From: Chloroflexota bacterium
GTDB lineage: Bacteria; Chloroflexota; Dormibacteria; CF-121
NCBI GenBank assembly: GCA_005880395.1
Contig: VBHQ01000153.1
Location: 1 to 34,648 of the forward strand
Length of the DNA: 34,648 nucleotides
Direction of reading: 5' to 3'
Shown: piece by piece, positions 1 to 8,208 of the stretch
Numbering within the stretch: position 1 is the stretch's first letter
Layout: the number at the start of each line of letters is the position of its first letter
Notes under the pieces: generated by a model
The model's database searches: none
What the model was told of the DNA's origin: nothing
The model's input: the letters and a program-made list of their open reading frames with translations, nothing else
Position numbers and translations under genes: made by a program

Positions 1-339
1 AACTGTCAGCCGCTCCTCTGCGTTCAACGGCCGTTGCTGCACGATCCGGTTATTGACATGGACCAGGCCGGGTAGCGGGAATGGAAAGGTGGCGTCAACC
101 ATGAGCGTCACGGCAGCAGGAAACCCAAGAATGTGCGGATATGTTGGCGGCAGGACGTCCGATTGCCGGAAGCCGCAGACATCGGCGTAGCTCGCCAGGT
201 TTTGGCGATCGATCGACAGATCTGGCAGCTCGTATGAGGTATCGGGAAGGCTCTCGGCGTGGCGGCCGCGCGCGGTGATGGCCGCCTTCGCGTAAAGGCG
301 CCCAAGGGTCGGCCGCTGCTCGAGCCGGCGGACGGTCAT
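1..339 (-). CDS. htdX: MaoC-like 3-hydroxyacyl-thioester dehydratase, 3' end cut by window edge
   Basis: The 113 visible N-terminal codons start with MTVRRLEQRP and include the stretch LPPTYPHILGFPAAVTLMVD, typical of the N-terminal half of double hot-dog MaoC proteins such as mycobacterial HtdX (Rv0241c). Such enzymes hydrate enoyl-thioesters or dehydrate 3-hydroxyacyl-thioesters in the cytoplasm. The catalytic Asp/His hydratase motif lies in the C-terminal half, beyond the window, so catalytic competence cannot be judged. The ATG (337-339) overlaps the TGA of the upstream reductase gene as ATGA, which implies translational coupling. Order and partners match the mycobacterial htdX-fabG4-fadA2 cluster. 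Identification rests on both sequence and neighbours; the exact acyl substrate is unknown. Confidence 0.8.
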   Translation of the reverse strand, partial: MTVRRLEQRPTLGRLYAKAAITARGRHAESLPDTSYELPDLSIDRQNLASYADVCGFRQSDVLPPTYPHILGFPAAVTLMVDATFPFPLPGLVHVNNRIVQQRPLNAEERLTV

Positions 340-1634
340 GCCCCGAGAATGCTCTGACCGCAGACCCGAACGACCTGACCGTTCACGCCGCCGCTGCCGG
401 GTTGAGCGAGCCACGCAACCGTCTCCGCGACATCGACTGGAAGGCCACCCTGGTTGAGACTGTTGATCCGCCGGCCGATCTCCCGCGTAGCAAACGGCAT
501 CGCCTTCGTCATAGCGGTCTCGATGAACCCGGGAGCGACCGCGTTGATAGTCGCGGCGCGTTTGGCCATCAGCGGTGCCATGGCCTGAACCATCCCGATG
601 ATCCCAGCTTTGCTTGCCGCGTAATTCGTCTGACCGCGATTGCCGGCGATGCCGCTGGTCGAGGAAATGCAAATTACCCGCGCGTTGTCCCGGAGGACTT
701 TCTGTTCAACGAGCGCCTTGTTGATGCGGATCTGCGCCTGCAGGTTCACATTCAGGACGCTGGTCCACTGCTCGGGCGTCATGTTGACCAGCGATCGATC
801 TCGAGTGATGCCGGCGTTATGGACGAACACGTCAACGCCGCCGTAACGATCGACCAAATGCTTTGCGATGCGCTGCGGCGCGTCGTCGGCTGTGATATCG
901 ACTTGCAATGCGGTACCGCCAAGTCGGTTGGCGACCTCAGTCAGAGTCGCGCCCTGCGCGGGCACATCGGCGACGACGACCGTGGCCCCGTCCCGCGCGA
1001 GCGTCTCGGCGATGGCGGCGCCAATCCCTCTGGCGGCGCCAGTGACCACGGCGACTCGATCTTTAAGCGGGTGCTCCCAGTCCTGAGTCGGAACAGGTTT
1101 GGCCGGTCGAATGCGGATGACCTGACCGTCCACATAGGCTGAACGACCCGAAAGGAAGAAACGCAGCGTCGACTCGAGGACGGTCTCAGCGCCTTCCGCC
1201 ACATACATAAGGTTGGCCGTCGATCCGAGTCGCGCCTCCTTTCCGGCAGAGCGAATGAATCCATCGAGCGCCCGTTGCGTCGCCGAGGCTTCCGGCTCGG
1301 AGCAATCCTCCGGGGGAGTACCGAAGAGAATCAGCCGCCCTGAGGGCCGCAGATTGCGAAAGGTCTGCGAAGTGAACGCATGGAGTTTGCCCAGGTCTGC
1401 GATAGCGCGCATGGCAGTGCCGTCGAAGAGGATGGCCGCCCAGCGAGAGCTCCCACCCTCCCCCGCAGCGGGGGAGGGAGAGGAAGGCGAGGGGATTACT
1501 GCAGAGAGAACATCGCGGACGCGGCCGCCTGCGGAGGCGATCAAGACCGGTCCATCGACTAGCGGGTGGCCGGGTTGGTAGCGCCTCAGCCGGGCGGCTT
1601 CAGGGAGACCCGGAACTTTGACCTTGAGCTTCAC
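336..1634 (-). CDS. fabG4: FabG4-type two-domain 3-oxoacyl-thioester reductase (SDR)
   Basis: 432 aa from a GTG that overlaps the thiolase stop as GTGA. A longer reading frame exists upstream but lies entirely inside fadA2. The N-terminal part (about residues 1-200) is the flavodoxin-like domain that marks high-molecular-weight FabG4 (Rv0242c type), containing the conserved SAYVDGQV near its end. The C-terminal part is a classical SDR reductase with TGAARGIG for dinucleotide binding, HNAGITRD, the catalytic Ser and YAASK, and the family ending RVCGQ. It reduces 3-oxoacyl-thioesters, and NADH use is known for FabG4. Oddity: residues about 48-63 (PSPSSPSPAAGEGG) come from a GC palindrome at 1456-1478 placed in a loop of the N-terminal domain; the SDR core is untouched. 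Confidence 0.9.
   Translation of the reverse strand: MKLKVKVPGLPEAARLRRYQPGHPLVDGPVLIASAGGRVRDVLSAVIPSPSSPSPAAGEGGSSRWAAILFDGTAMRAIADLGKLHAFTSQTFRNLRPSGRLILFGTPPEDCSEPEASATQRALDGFIRSAGKEARLGSTANLMYVAEGAETVLESTLRFFLSGRSAYVDGQVIRIRPAKPVPTQDWEHPLKDRVAVVTGAARGIGAAIAETLARDGATVVVADVPAQGATLTEVANRLGGTALQVDITADDAPQRIAKHLVDRYGGVDVFVHNAGITRDRSLVNMTPEQWTSVLNVNLQAQIRINKALVEQKVLRDNARVICISSTSGIAGNRGQTNYAASKAGIIGMVQAMAPLMAKRAATINAVAPGFIETAMTKAMPFATREIGRRINSLNQGGLPVDVAETVAWLAQPGSGGVNGQVVRVCGQSILGA
1452..1490. repeat. GC palindrome copy A, inside fabG4
   Basis: Perfect 11-bp inverted repeat CCCTCCCCCGC / GCGGGGGAGGG at 1456-1466 and 1468-1478 with a one-base loop, flanked by C-rich sequence on the left and G-rich sequence on the right. 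It is translated on the minus strand as PSPAAGEGG without breaking the frame. Its orientation within the family is ambiguous because both flanks resemble the C-rich arm. Confidence 0.85.
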
Positions 1635-2911
1635 GCTGCTTCGAGGATGGCGACGACACCCTGGCCACCTGCCGCGCAGATCGAGATGAGCCCGCGTCCG
1701 GAGCCTTTTTCGGCGAGAAGTTTCGCCAGCGTGGCGACGATCCGCCCACCGGTCGCAGCAAACGGGTGTCCTACTGCGAGCGAAGAGCCATTGACATTGA
1801 GCTTCGAGCGATCGATCGGCCCAAGTGGCTTCTCGAGGCAGAGGCGCTCTTTGCAATACCTCGAATCCTCCCAGGCTTTGAGTGTCGCCAGGACCGTGGA
1901 GGCAAAGGCCTCGTGGATTTCGTAGAAATCGAAGTCCTGCAGGGTGAGCTTGTTTCGCGCGAGCAGGCGGGGGACGGCGTAGGCGGGGGCCATGAGGAGG
2001 CCCTCACCGCCGTAGACATAGTCGACGGCGGCCGTTTCGGCATCGACCGTGTGAGCCAGAACAGGAAGGCGGTGTTGCTTGGCCCATTCGTCCGTGCTGA
2101 GAAGAACGGTCGCGGCGCCATCGGATAGCGGAGTGGAATTTCCGGCAGTCATGGTGGCGTCGCCGTTCTTGCCGAAGACTGGGCGCAGCTTTGCGAGTGA
2201 TTCCATACTGGCATCGGGACGTAACGTTTGATCGCGCTGCAGACCGAGGTACGGCGTGACCAGGTCATCGAAGAAGCCGCGCTTCCACGCCGCGGCGAGA
2301 TGCTGATGGCTGGCAACAGCGAGCTCATCCTGTGCTTCGCGGCTGATCTCCCACTCGCGCGCCGTGATGGCGGCATGCTCGCCCATCGACAGGCCCGTTC
2401 TTGGCTCGGCATTGCGCGGCGTCTCGGGAACGATCTGCCCGGGGCGCAATTTGCGCAATAGCGCCAGGCGCTGTGGCATCGATTTGGCGCTGTTGATCTG
2501 GAGGAGGACGCGGCGAAGGTCCTCGTTGACGGCGATCGGCGCGTCGCTGGCCGTGTCCACCCCACCCGAAACGCCGCTCTCGACCTGGCCGAGCGCGATC
2601 TTGTTCGCGACATGAATCGTGGTTTCCAGGCCGGTGCCGCACGCCTGCTGGACGTCGTAGGCCGGCGTCCATGGCGAGAGGCGGGACCCAAGAACGACCT
2701 CGCGGGTGAGGTTGAAGTCGCGACTGTGCTTCAGCACCGCGCCTGCGGCGACCTCACCGAGGCGCTGCCCTTGCAAACCAAAGCGAGCGATCAAGCCGTC
2801 GAGCGCCGCGGTCAGCATGTCCTGGTTGGAGGCTCGGGCATAGGGGCCGCCGGCGCGGGCGAAGGGGATTCGGTTGCCGCCGAGGATGGCGGCGCGGCGC
2901 AGGTCAGCCAT
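1631..2911 (-). CDS. fadA2: Acetyl-CoA acyltransferase (thiolase), FadA2-like
   Basis: 426 aa, normal length for a degradative thiolase. The nucleophile is in QQACGTGLE (Cys91). The other catalytic elements are HEAFA, the GHPFAATGG loop (His382) and the C-terminal SICAAGGQG (Cys412), so all expected active-site residues are present. It catalyses CoA-dependent cleavage, or the reverse condensation, of 3-ketoacyl-CoA in the cytoplasm. The stop overlaps the fabG4 GTG, and the gene heads a three-gene minus-strand operon with the reductase and the MaoC hydratase. The acyl-CoA oxidase-like gene starts only 39 bp away on the other strand. Together the four genes could carry out all the chemistry of one beta-oxidation round, or part of a reverse cycle. 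Confidence 0.93.
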   Translation of the reverse strand: MADLRRAAILGGNRIPFARAGGPYARASNQDMLTAALDGLIARFGLQGQRLGEVAAGAVLKHSRDFNLTREVVLGSRLSPWTPAYDVQQACGTGLETTIHVANKIALGQVESGVSGGVDTASDAPIAVNEDLRRVLLQINSAKSMPQRLALLRKLRPGQIVPETPRNAEPRTGLSMGEHAAITAREWEISREAQDELAVASHQHLAAAWKRGFFDDLVTPYLGLQRDQTLRPDASMESLAKLRPVFGKNGDATMTAGNSTPLSDGAATVLLSTDEWAKQHRLPVLAHTVDAETAAVDYVYGGEGLLMAPAYAVPRLLARNKLTLQDFDFYEIHEAFASTVLATLKAWEDSRYCKERLCLEKPLGPIDRSKLNVNGSSLAVGHPFAATGGRIVATLAKLLAEKGSGRGLISICAAGGQGVVAILEAA

Positions 2912-2950
2912 GCGGGGTTTGCGGCTTATGTGAGGTCAATGCTGTAATGA
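2912..2950. promoter_or_regulatory. 39-bp divergent intergenic region, fadA2/fadE5
   Basis: Both promoters of the fatty-acid locus must lie in or next to this short gap, so part of each promoter probably overlaps the opposite coding sequence. No convincing TetR-type palindrome or strong Shine-Dalgarno site is visible on either side. The layout favours joint regulation of both transcripts by one factor, but that is inference. Confidence 0.4.
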
Positions 2951-4909
2951 ATGGTACAGATGAACGGCGATATCACGCGGCTGCGGGGCTTCCTCGATGG
3001 GCAGTGGTGCGACGTCCGAGAGGAGGTCCGCAACCAGATCCGGGGGTCGGAACTGTTGAGGCCCGTAGCGGGCCTGTCGACCGAGGAGCATCGCGATCGG
3101 GTGTGGGAGCAGGCCAAGCTGGTGAGCGGCTCGCGGGCGTCGCGGATGTTCTTTCCGCGCGAGGTCGGTGGGGAAGGGGACATGGGCGGCGCCCTTACCG
3201 CGTTCGAGACCCTCGGGCTGGTCGACCTCTCGCTCCTGGTCAAGATCGGCGTCCAGTACGGGCTGTTTGGCGGCGTGATCCGGCGCTTGGGATCGCAAAA
3301 GCATCATCAGAAATATTTGCGGCAGGCCATGATGATGGAACTGCCCGGATGCTTTGCGATGACGGAGACCGGTCATGGGTCTGACGTCCAATCGATCCGA
3401 ACCACCGCGACGTATGACCCGGCGCGCCAGGAGTTCGTCATCAATACCCCCGATGACGCGGCCCGCAAGGACTACATCGGGAACGCGGCGCGCGATGGCC
3501 GCATGGCTGCCGTCTTCGCCCAGCTGATGACGAATGGCGAAGGTCATGGGGTGCATGTGCTGCTGGTGCCGATCCGCGACGAGCGTGGACGGGTCTGTCC
3601 TGGCGTGCGCATCGAGGACGACGGACATAAAGGTGGCCTGAACGGCGTGGACAATGGGCGGATCTGGTTCGACAACGCCCACGTGCCTCGCGAGGCGTTG
3701 CTCGATCGTTTCGGCGCGGTGGCGCCCGATGGCACGTACAGCAGCCCGATCAAGAATGAGAGCCGCCGCTTCTTCACGATGCTCGGGACGCTGGTGTCGG
3801 GCCGGGTCAGCGTCGCGGGCGCCGCACTGGGCGCCGCCAAGCTGGCGTTGACCATCGCTGTTCGCTATGGACTCGAGCGGCGCCAGTTCAAGGCGCCCGG
3901 TCGTGAGGAAGAGGTGATCCTGCTCGATTACCTGCAGCACCAACGGCGACTACTGCCGCTGGTCGCGACCAGCTACGCGATGCATTTCGCTCATGAGGCG
4001 CTGGTCAGCAAGCTGCATGCCGCCGGCGATGGCGATAGCGCCAATGAAGTGGAACAGCGGCAGATCGAAACGCTGGCCGCAGGCATCAAGGCCGTCGCAA
4101 CCTGGCATGCGATGCAGACGATTCAAACCTGCCGCGAAGCTTGCGGCGGAGCCGGTTACCTGTCGGTCAACCGCCTCACCGAGCTGAAGGCAGACGTCGA
4201 CATCTTTACGACCTTCGAAGGCGACAACACCGTGCTGCTGCAACTGGTTGCCAAGGGACTCCTGACGAATTTCCGCGATGAGTTCGAGATCATGGACACC
4301 GTGGCGACGGTTCGGTTCGTCGCGGACCAGGTTGTCGGCGCGGTCCTGGAGCGCAGCCCGGTCGGCGGCGTCGCGCAATGGATCGCCGATGTGTGGCCCC
4401 GCTCAGAAGAAGATGCCAGCATCCTGGATCGTCGCTATCACCTGAGGCTGTTGCAGTGGCGAGAGAAGCATGTCCTCGAGGCGGTGGCCAGGCGGCTGCG
4501 AAAGATGATGTCCGGCGGTGGTGACGCCTTCGTTGCCTTCAATGCTGTCCAGGATCATCTCCTCCTGGCGGCTCGGGCGCACGTCGATCGAGTCGTCCTG
4601 GAACACGTCATCGCAGCGATCGATCGGTGCGATGAGGAGGAGATCAAGGCCCTATTGAACAAGGTTTGCGATCTCCATGTGATGGCCTTGATCGAGCGTG
4701 AGCGCGGCTGGCTGTTGGAGCATGGGCAGCTATCGGCGGGTCGGGCCAAGGCGGTGATCACGAATGTCAATCGGCTTTGCGGCGAACTGCGGCCTCACGC
4801 GCGGCTGCTCGTCGATGCATTTGGAGTGCCGGAGGAATTGCTTCCGGAGCTAGTGGCAGCCACCGGCGATCGCTCCGCCGGTCGAGGAAACCTTCTTCAA
4901 GCCCGCTGA
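2951..4909 (+). CDS. Acyl-CoA oxidase/dehydrogenase family flavoprotein (fadE5 position)
   Basis: 652 aa. Residues 131-146 carry the flavin/substrate signature LPGCFAMTETGHGSDV, and about residues 418-432 carry FTTFEGDNTVLLQ, including the catalytic-base glutamate region. Both are characteristic of acyl-CoA oxidases (ACOX) more than of short acyl-CoA dehydrogenases, and the length also fits ACOX (about 650-700). The position next to fadA2-fabG4-htdX corresponds to mycobacterial fadE5 (Rv0244c). It would form the 2-enoyl-CoA feeding the hydratase, reductase and thiolase next door; whether electrons go to O2 or to ETF cannot be read from sequence. Start choice: ATG 2951 or ATG 2960, neither with a good Shine-Dalgarno site. 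The last 60 nt overlap the convergent lipoprotein gene. Confidence 0.88.
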   Translation: MVQMNGDITRLRGFLDGQWCDVREEVRNQIRGSELLRPVAGLSTEEHRDRVWEQAKLVSGSRASRMFFPREVGGEGDMGGALTAFETLGLVDLSLLVKIGVQYGLFGGVIRRLGSQKHHQKYLRQAMMMELPGCFAMTETGHGSDVQSIRTTATYDPARQEFVINTPDDAARKDYIGNAARDGRMAAVFAQLMTNGEGHGVHVLLVPIRDERGRVCPGVRIEDDGHKGGLNGVDNGRIWFDNAHVPREALLDRFGAVAPDGTYSSPIKNESRRFFTMLGTLVSGRVSVAGAALGAAKLALTIAVRYGLERRQFKAPGREEEVILLDYLQHQRRLLPLVATSYAMHFAHEALVSKLHAAGDGDSANEVEQRQIETLAAGIKAVATWHAMQTIQTCREACGGAGYLSVNRLTELKADVDIFTTFEGDNTVLLQLVAKGLLTNFRDEFEIMDTVATVRFVADQVVGAVLERSPVGGVAQWIADVWPRSEEDASILDRRYHLRLLQWREKHVLEAVARRLRKMMSGGGDAFVAFNAVQDHLLLAARAHVDRVVLEHVIAAIDRCDEEEIKALLNKVCDLHVMALIERERGWLLEHGQLSAGRAKAVITNVNRLCGELRPHARLLVDAFGVPEELLPELVAATGDRSAGRGNLLQAR

Positions 4910-5911
4910 CGGCGTATAGAGGTAGGTCGCCGACCCGTCGCTGAACCAGATGCCGTGCGAATCGGCCGTCGCGGCGGCGAAAAAGCTCGAGCCCGAGTAC
5001 AGCAGCGATCGATGGCTCGCGTCGGTCAGGACCCACAGGGTTATCACCTTTCCGGTACTGGAGGACACGAGCGGCCGGCCCTGCCGATCGAAGCCGAGCA
5101 TCTGTACGTTATCGATCCCTTCCTGATAGAACCAGGTCTGCTCGCCACCGGTGGCTAGGTCGATGCGGATCAGGCGATTCGGGCCAGTCATGCCGTCATG
5201 GACCGTCGGATCGGCGGTGTTGTAGTCCGTGCGCCAGCCGGCGCCTGAGCCGACCCAGTATCCGTACTTCTCGCCTCCGCTGAGCGTATGAACGGCGCCG
5301 GTCGATGGGTCGAGCTTCCAGCCGATCTGTGGCCCGGGGCCATCGTGTCCGCCAACCCAGGGGCTGAGGTAGATGCCGTTGCCCACGTAGTCGTTGATGA
5401 TGTACTGCCCCGTTTTTGTGAGGGGGCGATCCACGCCGCTGGCGACGGTCACGATGTGGACCACGCTGTAGGCGCCTGGCCCCGGTTCGGTGTCCGAGTA
5501 GGTGGCGTAGGTGTAGTGGCTGCCGTCGTCCGAAACAAAGCGCCAATCGACGGGAAGCCAGCGGCCGTAGACACGGTCGTAAGCCAGGCCGCTGCCCTTG
5601 CTTGTGAGATTGCCGGTTGGATCGACGTCGAATGAGCCGGAAGGATAGTTAATGAACCCGGCCTGTGGCGTCTGGCCGGCGACGATCGGTAGGCGACAAA
5701 TCGTGGCGTTCGCTGCCCCGCTGGAACCCGTGCTGGCGGTCGATGTCGGGGCGGCCGTAGTGGAAGCCGAGGCACCGGCCGTCGATTGCACCGGCGCGGC
5801 CGAGGGGGTTTGCTTCGCCGAGGTGATGTGCGACGCCGCAGGGCTGCCGCCGCATGCGGCTGTCGTGCCTACAAAAAGGATGGCGAGCAGCAGTGAGCCG
5901 CGGCTACTCAT
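4850..5911 (-). CDS. Secreted lipoprotein, propeller-like, unknown function
   Basis: 353 aa from ATG 5911; the open frame extends further upstream but without a signal peptide. The N-terminus is a lipoprotein signal with lipobox TAAC (Cys20), followed by a Ser/Thr/Ala/Pro-rich linker to about residue 66 and then a globular part rich in Gly, Trp and Tyr with repeated strand-like blocks (YVGNGIYLSPWVGG, LIRIDLATGGEQTWF, DSHGIWFSDG). This suggests a small beta-propeller or similar all-beta fold exposed outside the membrane. The start overlaps the stop of the upstream membrane-protein gene by 8 bases (ATGAGTAG), so translation is probably coupled. Its 3' end overlaps the acyl-CoA oxidase-like gene by 60 bp, convergently. 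I do not recognise a named family. Confidence 0.75.
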   Translation of the reverse strand: MSSRGSLLLAILFVGTTAACGGSPAASHITSAKQTPSAAPVQSTAGASASTTAAPTSTASTGSSGAANATICRLPIVAGQTPQAGFINYPSGSFDVDPTGNLTSKGSGLAYDRVYGRWLPVDWRFVSDDGSHYTYATYSDTEPGPGAYSVVHIVTVASGVDRPLTKTGQYIINDYVGNGIYLSPWVGGHDGPGPQIGWKLDPSTGAVHTLSGGEKYGYWVGSGAGWRTDYNTADPTVHDGMTGPNRLIRIDLATGGEQTWFYQEGIDNVQMLGFDRQGRPLVSSSTGKVITLWVLTDASHRSLLYSGSSFFAAATADSHGIWFSDGSATYLYTPSAGLKKVSSTGGAIAGGCH

Positions 5912-6722
5912 GAGCCACGATTGATTGCATGGCGGCAGGTAAGAGATCGTCCGCGAACGCCCCGGCCGGGTTGGGGACGATCCAAACATGCAGCATCGCC
6001 GGCGTCGGCTTCGCCCGGGTTCCGAGAGGACACGGTTGGCCGTAGCCATTCGTGCCGGCGATCGTCCCGTTGGGCAGGTAGCACAGGTCGAGGTGCTGAT
6101 GCCAATGAGCAAGACCACCGGCAACTCTTGGGACGGGCTGGTTCGCGGTCGGCAAGACGAACATCGCGCCCACCAGGATCGGCCCGGCAGGTCCTGCCAT
6201 GTACATCAATCGCTCGGGGCGGCGTAGATCGAGCACTCGTCCAGCCCTGGTGTAGGTCGGATTGACCCACTCGACGATTGGCAAGTTGATTGGTGTTATC
6301 GGTTGATAGCCGGCTTGATAGGCGGCCTGCGGATTCTGATACTGCTCAATCCCAGCCTTCGTAGAAGCGACGAAGCGTTGCATTTCGGCGGTCTGGCCCG
6401 CGCTTACCTGGGCGGACCAACCGATCACCGCGACGAGCGCAACGGCCAGTGCGGCGGCCGCGGCAGCAAAGACTCGACGCGCCAGACGAGGAAGGCTGGT
6501 GAACATGAGGACCGCCTGGCTCAAGAGCGCGATCGCAAGGCCGGCGGCAATCAGCGCGTGAGCTGGGTTCGCCGCTGTGATAACCGACTCGTGCTGCGCC
6601 AGCAAGGGATCACGTGCATGCAGGACGGCGTCCCAGGCAAGCCCCGCGGCCGCGGACACGACGCCTGCCAGCGTCAGCCAGCTCAGCCCGGCGGTTGCCA
6701 GCGCTCGTCGCTGAGGTGGCAC
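5904..6722 (-). CDS. Membrane protein with extracytoplasmic His-rich (HWHxHxDxC) domain
   Basis: 272 aa from a GTG start with a weak AGAGGG upstream. About three hydrophobic helices fill residues 10-115. A soluble part follows with LPIVEWVNPTYTRAG, a YMAGPAGPILVGAMFVLP strand region, the cluster HWHQHLDLC, a second Cys in GYGQPCPLG, and AMLHVWIVPNPAGAFADDLLP. The His/Cys cluster plus a later LHVW histidine look like a metal site, but this is inference. I recall similar proteins in environmental Chloroflexota without an assigned function. It is flanked on the same strand by two lipoproteins, with an 8-bp overlap on one side and a 44-bp gap on the other, so the three probably form one operon and act at the same cell-surface site. 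Confidence 0.75.
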   Translation of the reverse strand: MPPQRRALATAGLSWLTLAGVVSAAAGLAWDAVLHARDPLLAQHESVITAANPAHALIAAGLAIALLSQAVLMFTSLPRLARRVFAAAAAALAVALVAVIGWSAQVSAGQTAEMQRFVASTKAGIEQYQNPQAAYQAGYQPITPINLPIVEWVNPTYTRAGRVLDLRRPERLMYMAGPAGPILVGAMFVLPTANQPVPRVAGGLAHWHQHLDLCYLPNGTIAGTNGYGQPCPLGTRAKPTPAMLHVWIVPNPAGAFADDLLPAAMQSIVAHE

Positions 6723-6766
6723 GCCCTCTTAACGCCGGCTGACGCTCGACCGTTACGGGTGGATTG

Positions 6767-8035
6767 CTATTTCGGCTCGGCCCAGAGGATGGCCCAGGGG
6801 TTGGCGAGACCAGCGACATGAGCGGCCACCTTTCCTGTCCGCGGGTCGAGCTTGAAGATCTGTTCGGTCTCGACGTCAGCGGCAAAGAGCCAGCGTCCAT
6901 CCGTGCTCATCCGGATGCTCATGACCGCTCCTCCGCCGAGGTACCGAGCTCGCGTCTTCAGCGTGGCCGTATCGATCGCGACGATGCCCGCGTTGTCGAG
7001 GGCAAAGAGCGTTTGACCGTCGGCCGAAAGCGCGGCGCCGTTTACGTGAACGCCCTTCGCCTCGGCGTCGGTGAACAACCCCGCTACGAGTGGCGCTGGC
7101 GCTGCGATGAGCGAGACCTGTCCCGTGCGATGTACGTCCGGCAGCCTTGCCGGGGTGATCTCGCTAATGCGTCCGGTCACCGCATTGACGGCATAAACGC
7201 TGGATCCGTCGCGGTTGCTCGTGATTGACCACTGAAACTGCTCCTCCATGTTCGACGCTTGACTCGAGGGGAGGTCAACGCACCAGGCATACGGTTGCCC
7301 CAGCGGCAGCGCATGGATTAAGGGGCCGCTGTCCCGCGCGTAGACCGTTAAGACGAAGTTGCCATCCGGCGTAAAGACGCTGTCGCCGCGTATGCCGTTC
7401 ATCGGTTCGTTTGGCTCGCGCTTGTCGAAGATGGGTTGCTCGACCAGGTTCCGGCTGGCCACGTTGTAAAGGCGCACCTGATAGTGCCCGGGGTCGCCCA
7501 TGGTCTCGATCAGGTAGAGATTCTGGCCATCGTTGCTGATGGCATCGAAGGAGAAGTCCCCGGTCAGCGATAGCCTGGTGAATGGCCTGGCGAGCGATGA
7601 GGGCCCGACAAGGAAGTCACTGTGCCTAGCGCCTCCGGCAAACGTCTGCATTGAAAGTGTCAGCCAGGCGCCGTTTGGCGATATGCCTCCGGGCAGCTGC
7701 GGATAGGTCAGGGTTGGGAGCGTGAAGCCAGACGGAATTGCGAGCTGCGCCACGGCGCGGCCTGTAGCTGGATCCACGGCAGAAAGGCGGCCGGTCGTGC
7801 TTGTTGCGCTGACTGTGTAGTAGCGCGACCAATCGGGGGCCGGAACGCCTAAAGGGAGCACGCGCTCCAACGTTCCTTTGGCCGCATCCCGGACGGTCAG
7901 CTGCGCTCCATTGCCATCGCCTTCCACGAGGAAGAGCCGGTAGTCGCCAGCGGGCGGCACAGCGGAAGAGGGACGTCCGCACGCGGTGAACACTGCCGCC
8001 GTGAGAACGAGCGCTGCGATCAGTCGACGGCTCAT
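6767..8035 (-). CDS. Secreted lipoprotein with WD40/YncE-like beta-propeller
   Basis: 422 aa. ATG 8035 is preferred because a GGAGG lies 8 bases upstream; a GTG at 8044 is in frame but would overlap that site. The signal sequence ends in lipobox FTAC (Cys19). The mature part consists of repeated propeller-blade phrases: GRLSAVDPATGRAVAQL, PGGISPNGAWLTLS, DAISNDGQNLYLIE, DSVFTPDGNFVLTVY, GAALSADGQTLFALD, GIVAIDTATLKTRARYL and MSTDGRWLFAADVETEQIFKLD. These match YncE/SMP-30/TolB-like six- or seven-bladed propellers, which usually bind partners or ligands. It is the first gene of the presumed three-gene minus-strand operon. The partner is unknown. Confidence 0.82.
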   Translation of the reverse strand: MSRRLIAALVLTAAVFTACGRPSSAVPPAGDYRLFLVEGDGNGAQLTVRDAAKGTLERVLPLGVPAPDWSRYYTVSATSTTGRLSAVDPATGRAVAQLAIPSGFTLPTLTYPQLPGGISPNGAWLTLSMQTFAGGARHSDFLVGPSSLARPFTRLSLTGDFSFDAISNDGQNLYLIETMGDPGHYQVRLYNVASRNLVEQPIFDKREPNEPMNGIRGDSVFTPDGNFVLTVYARDSGPLIHALPLGQPYAWCVDLPSSQASNMEEQFQWSITSNRDGSSVYAVNAVTGRISEITPARLPDVHRTGQVSLIAAPAPLVAGLFTDAEAKGVHVNGAALSADGQTLFALDNAGIVAIDTATLKTRARYLGGGAVMSIRMSTDGRWLFAADVETEQIFKLDPRTGKVAAHVAGLANPWAILWAEPK

Positions 8036-8208
8036 GAGCAACACCTCCGAGGGACATACCGTCGGCGGAGCGGGATGGTTCCCCCCAGAGCCGCCATCCC
8101 TGCCCCGGAGGGGACGGAGATAGAACCGCGGAGGGGGGAGGGAGAGAGATCCCAGAGGGAGTGATTATTTTGGGGAAGGGTGGTAAGGTGCCAGCCTCAG
8201 GAGCAATG
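8036..8208. promoter_or_regulatory. 173-bp divergent spacer, propeller lipoprotein / C39 protease
   Basis: Contains both promoters. Visible elements are a GGAGG for the minus gene, an inverted repeat GGGATGG (8072-8078) / CCATCCC (8094-8100), a C-rich/G-rich segment (8080-8118) that may be a decayed copy of the window's GC palindrome family, and a purine-rich run ending in AGGAG (8199-8203) that serves the plus gene. No clear -35/-10 pair could be assigned. Confidence 0.4.

Noticed and set aside
402-1142. Long plus-strand open frame opposite fabG4
   Set aside because: It is antisense to a clear SDR gene, has no family-like sequence and results from high-GC codon structure.
5912-6124. N-terminal extension of the secreted lipoprotein frame
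   Set aside because: It runs through the membrane-protein gene and lacks a signal peptide; ATG 5911 gives a proper lipoprotein signal.
8080-8118. Further copy of the GC palindrome in the 8.1-kb spacer
   Set aside because: C-rich and G-rich runs are present in the right order but the arms do not pair well enough to count it with the others.
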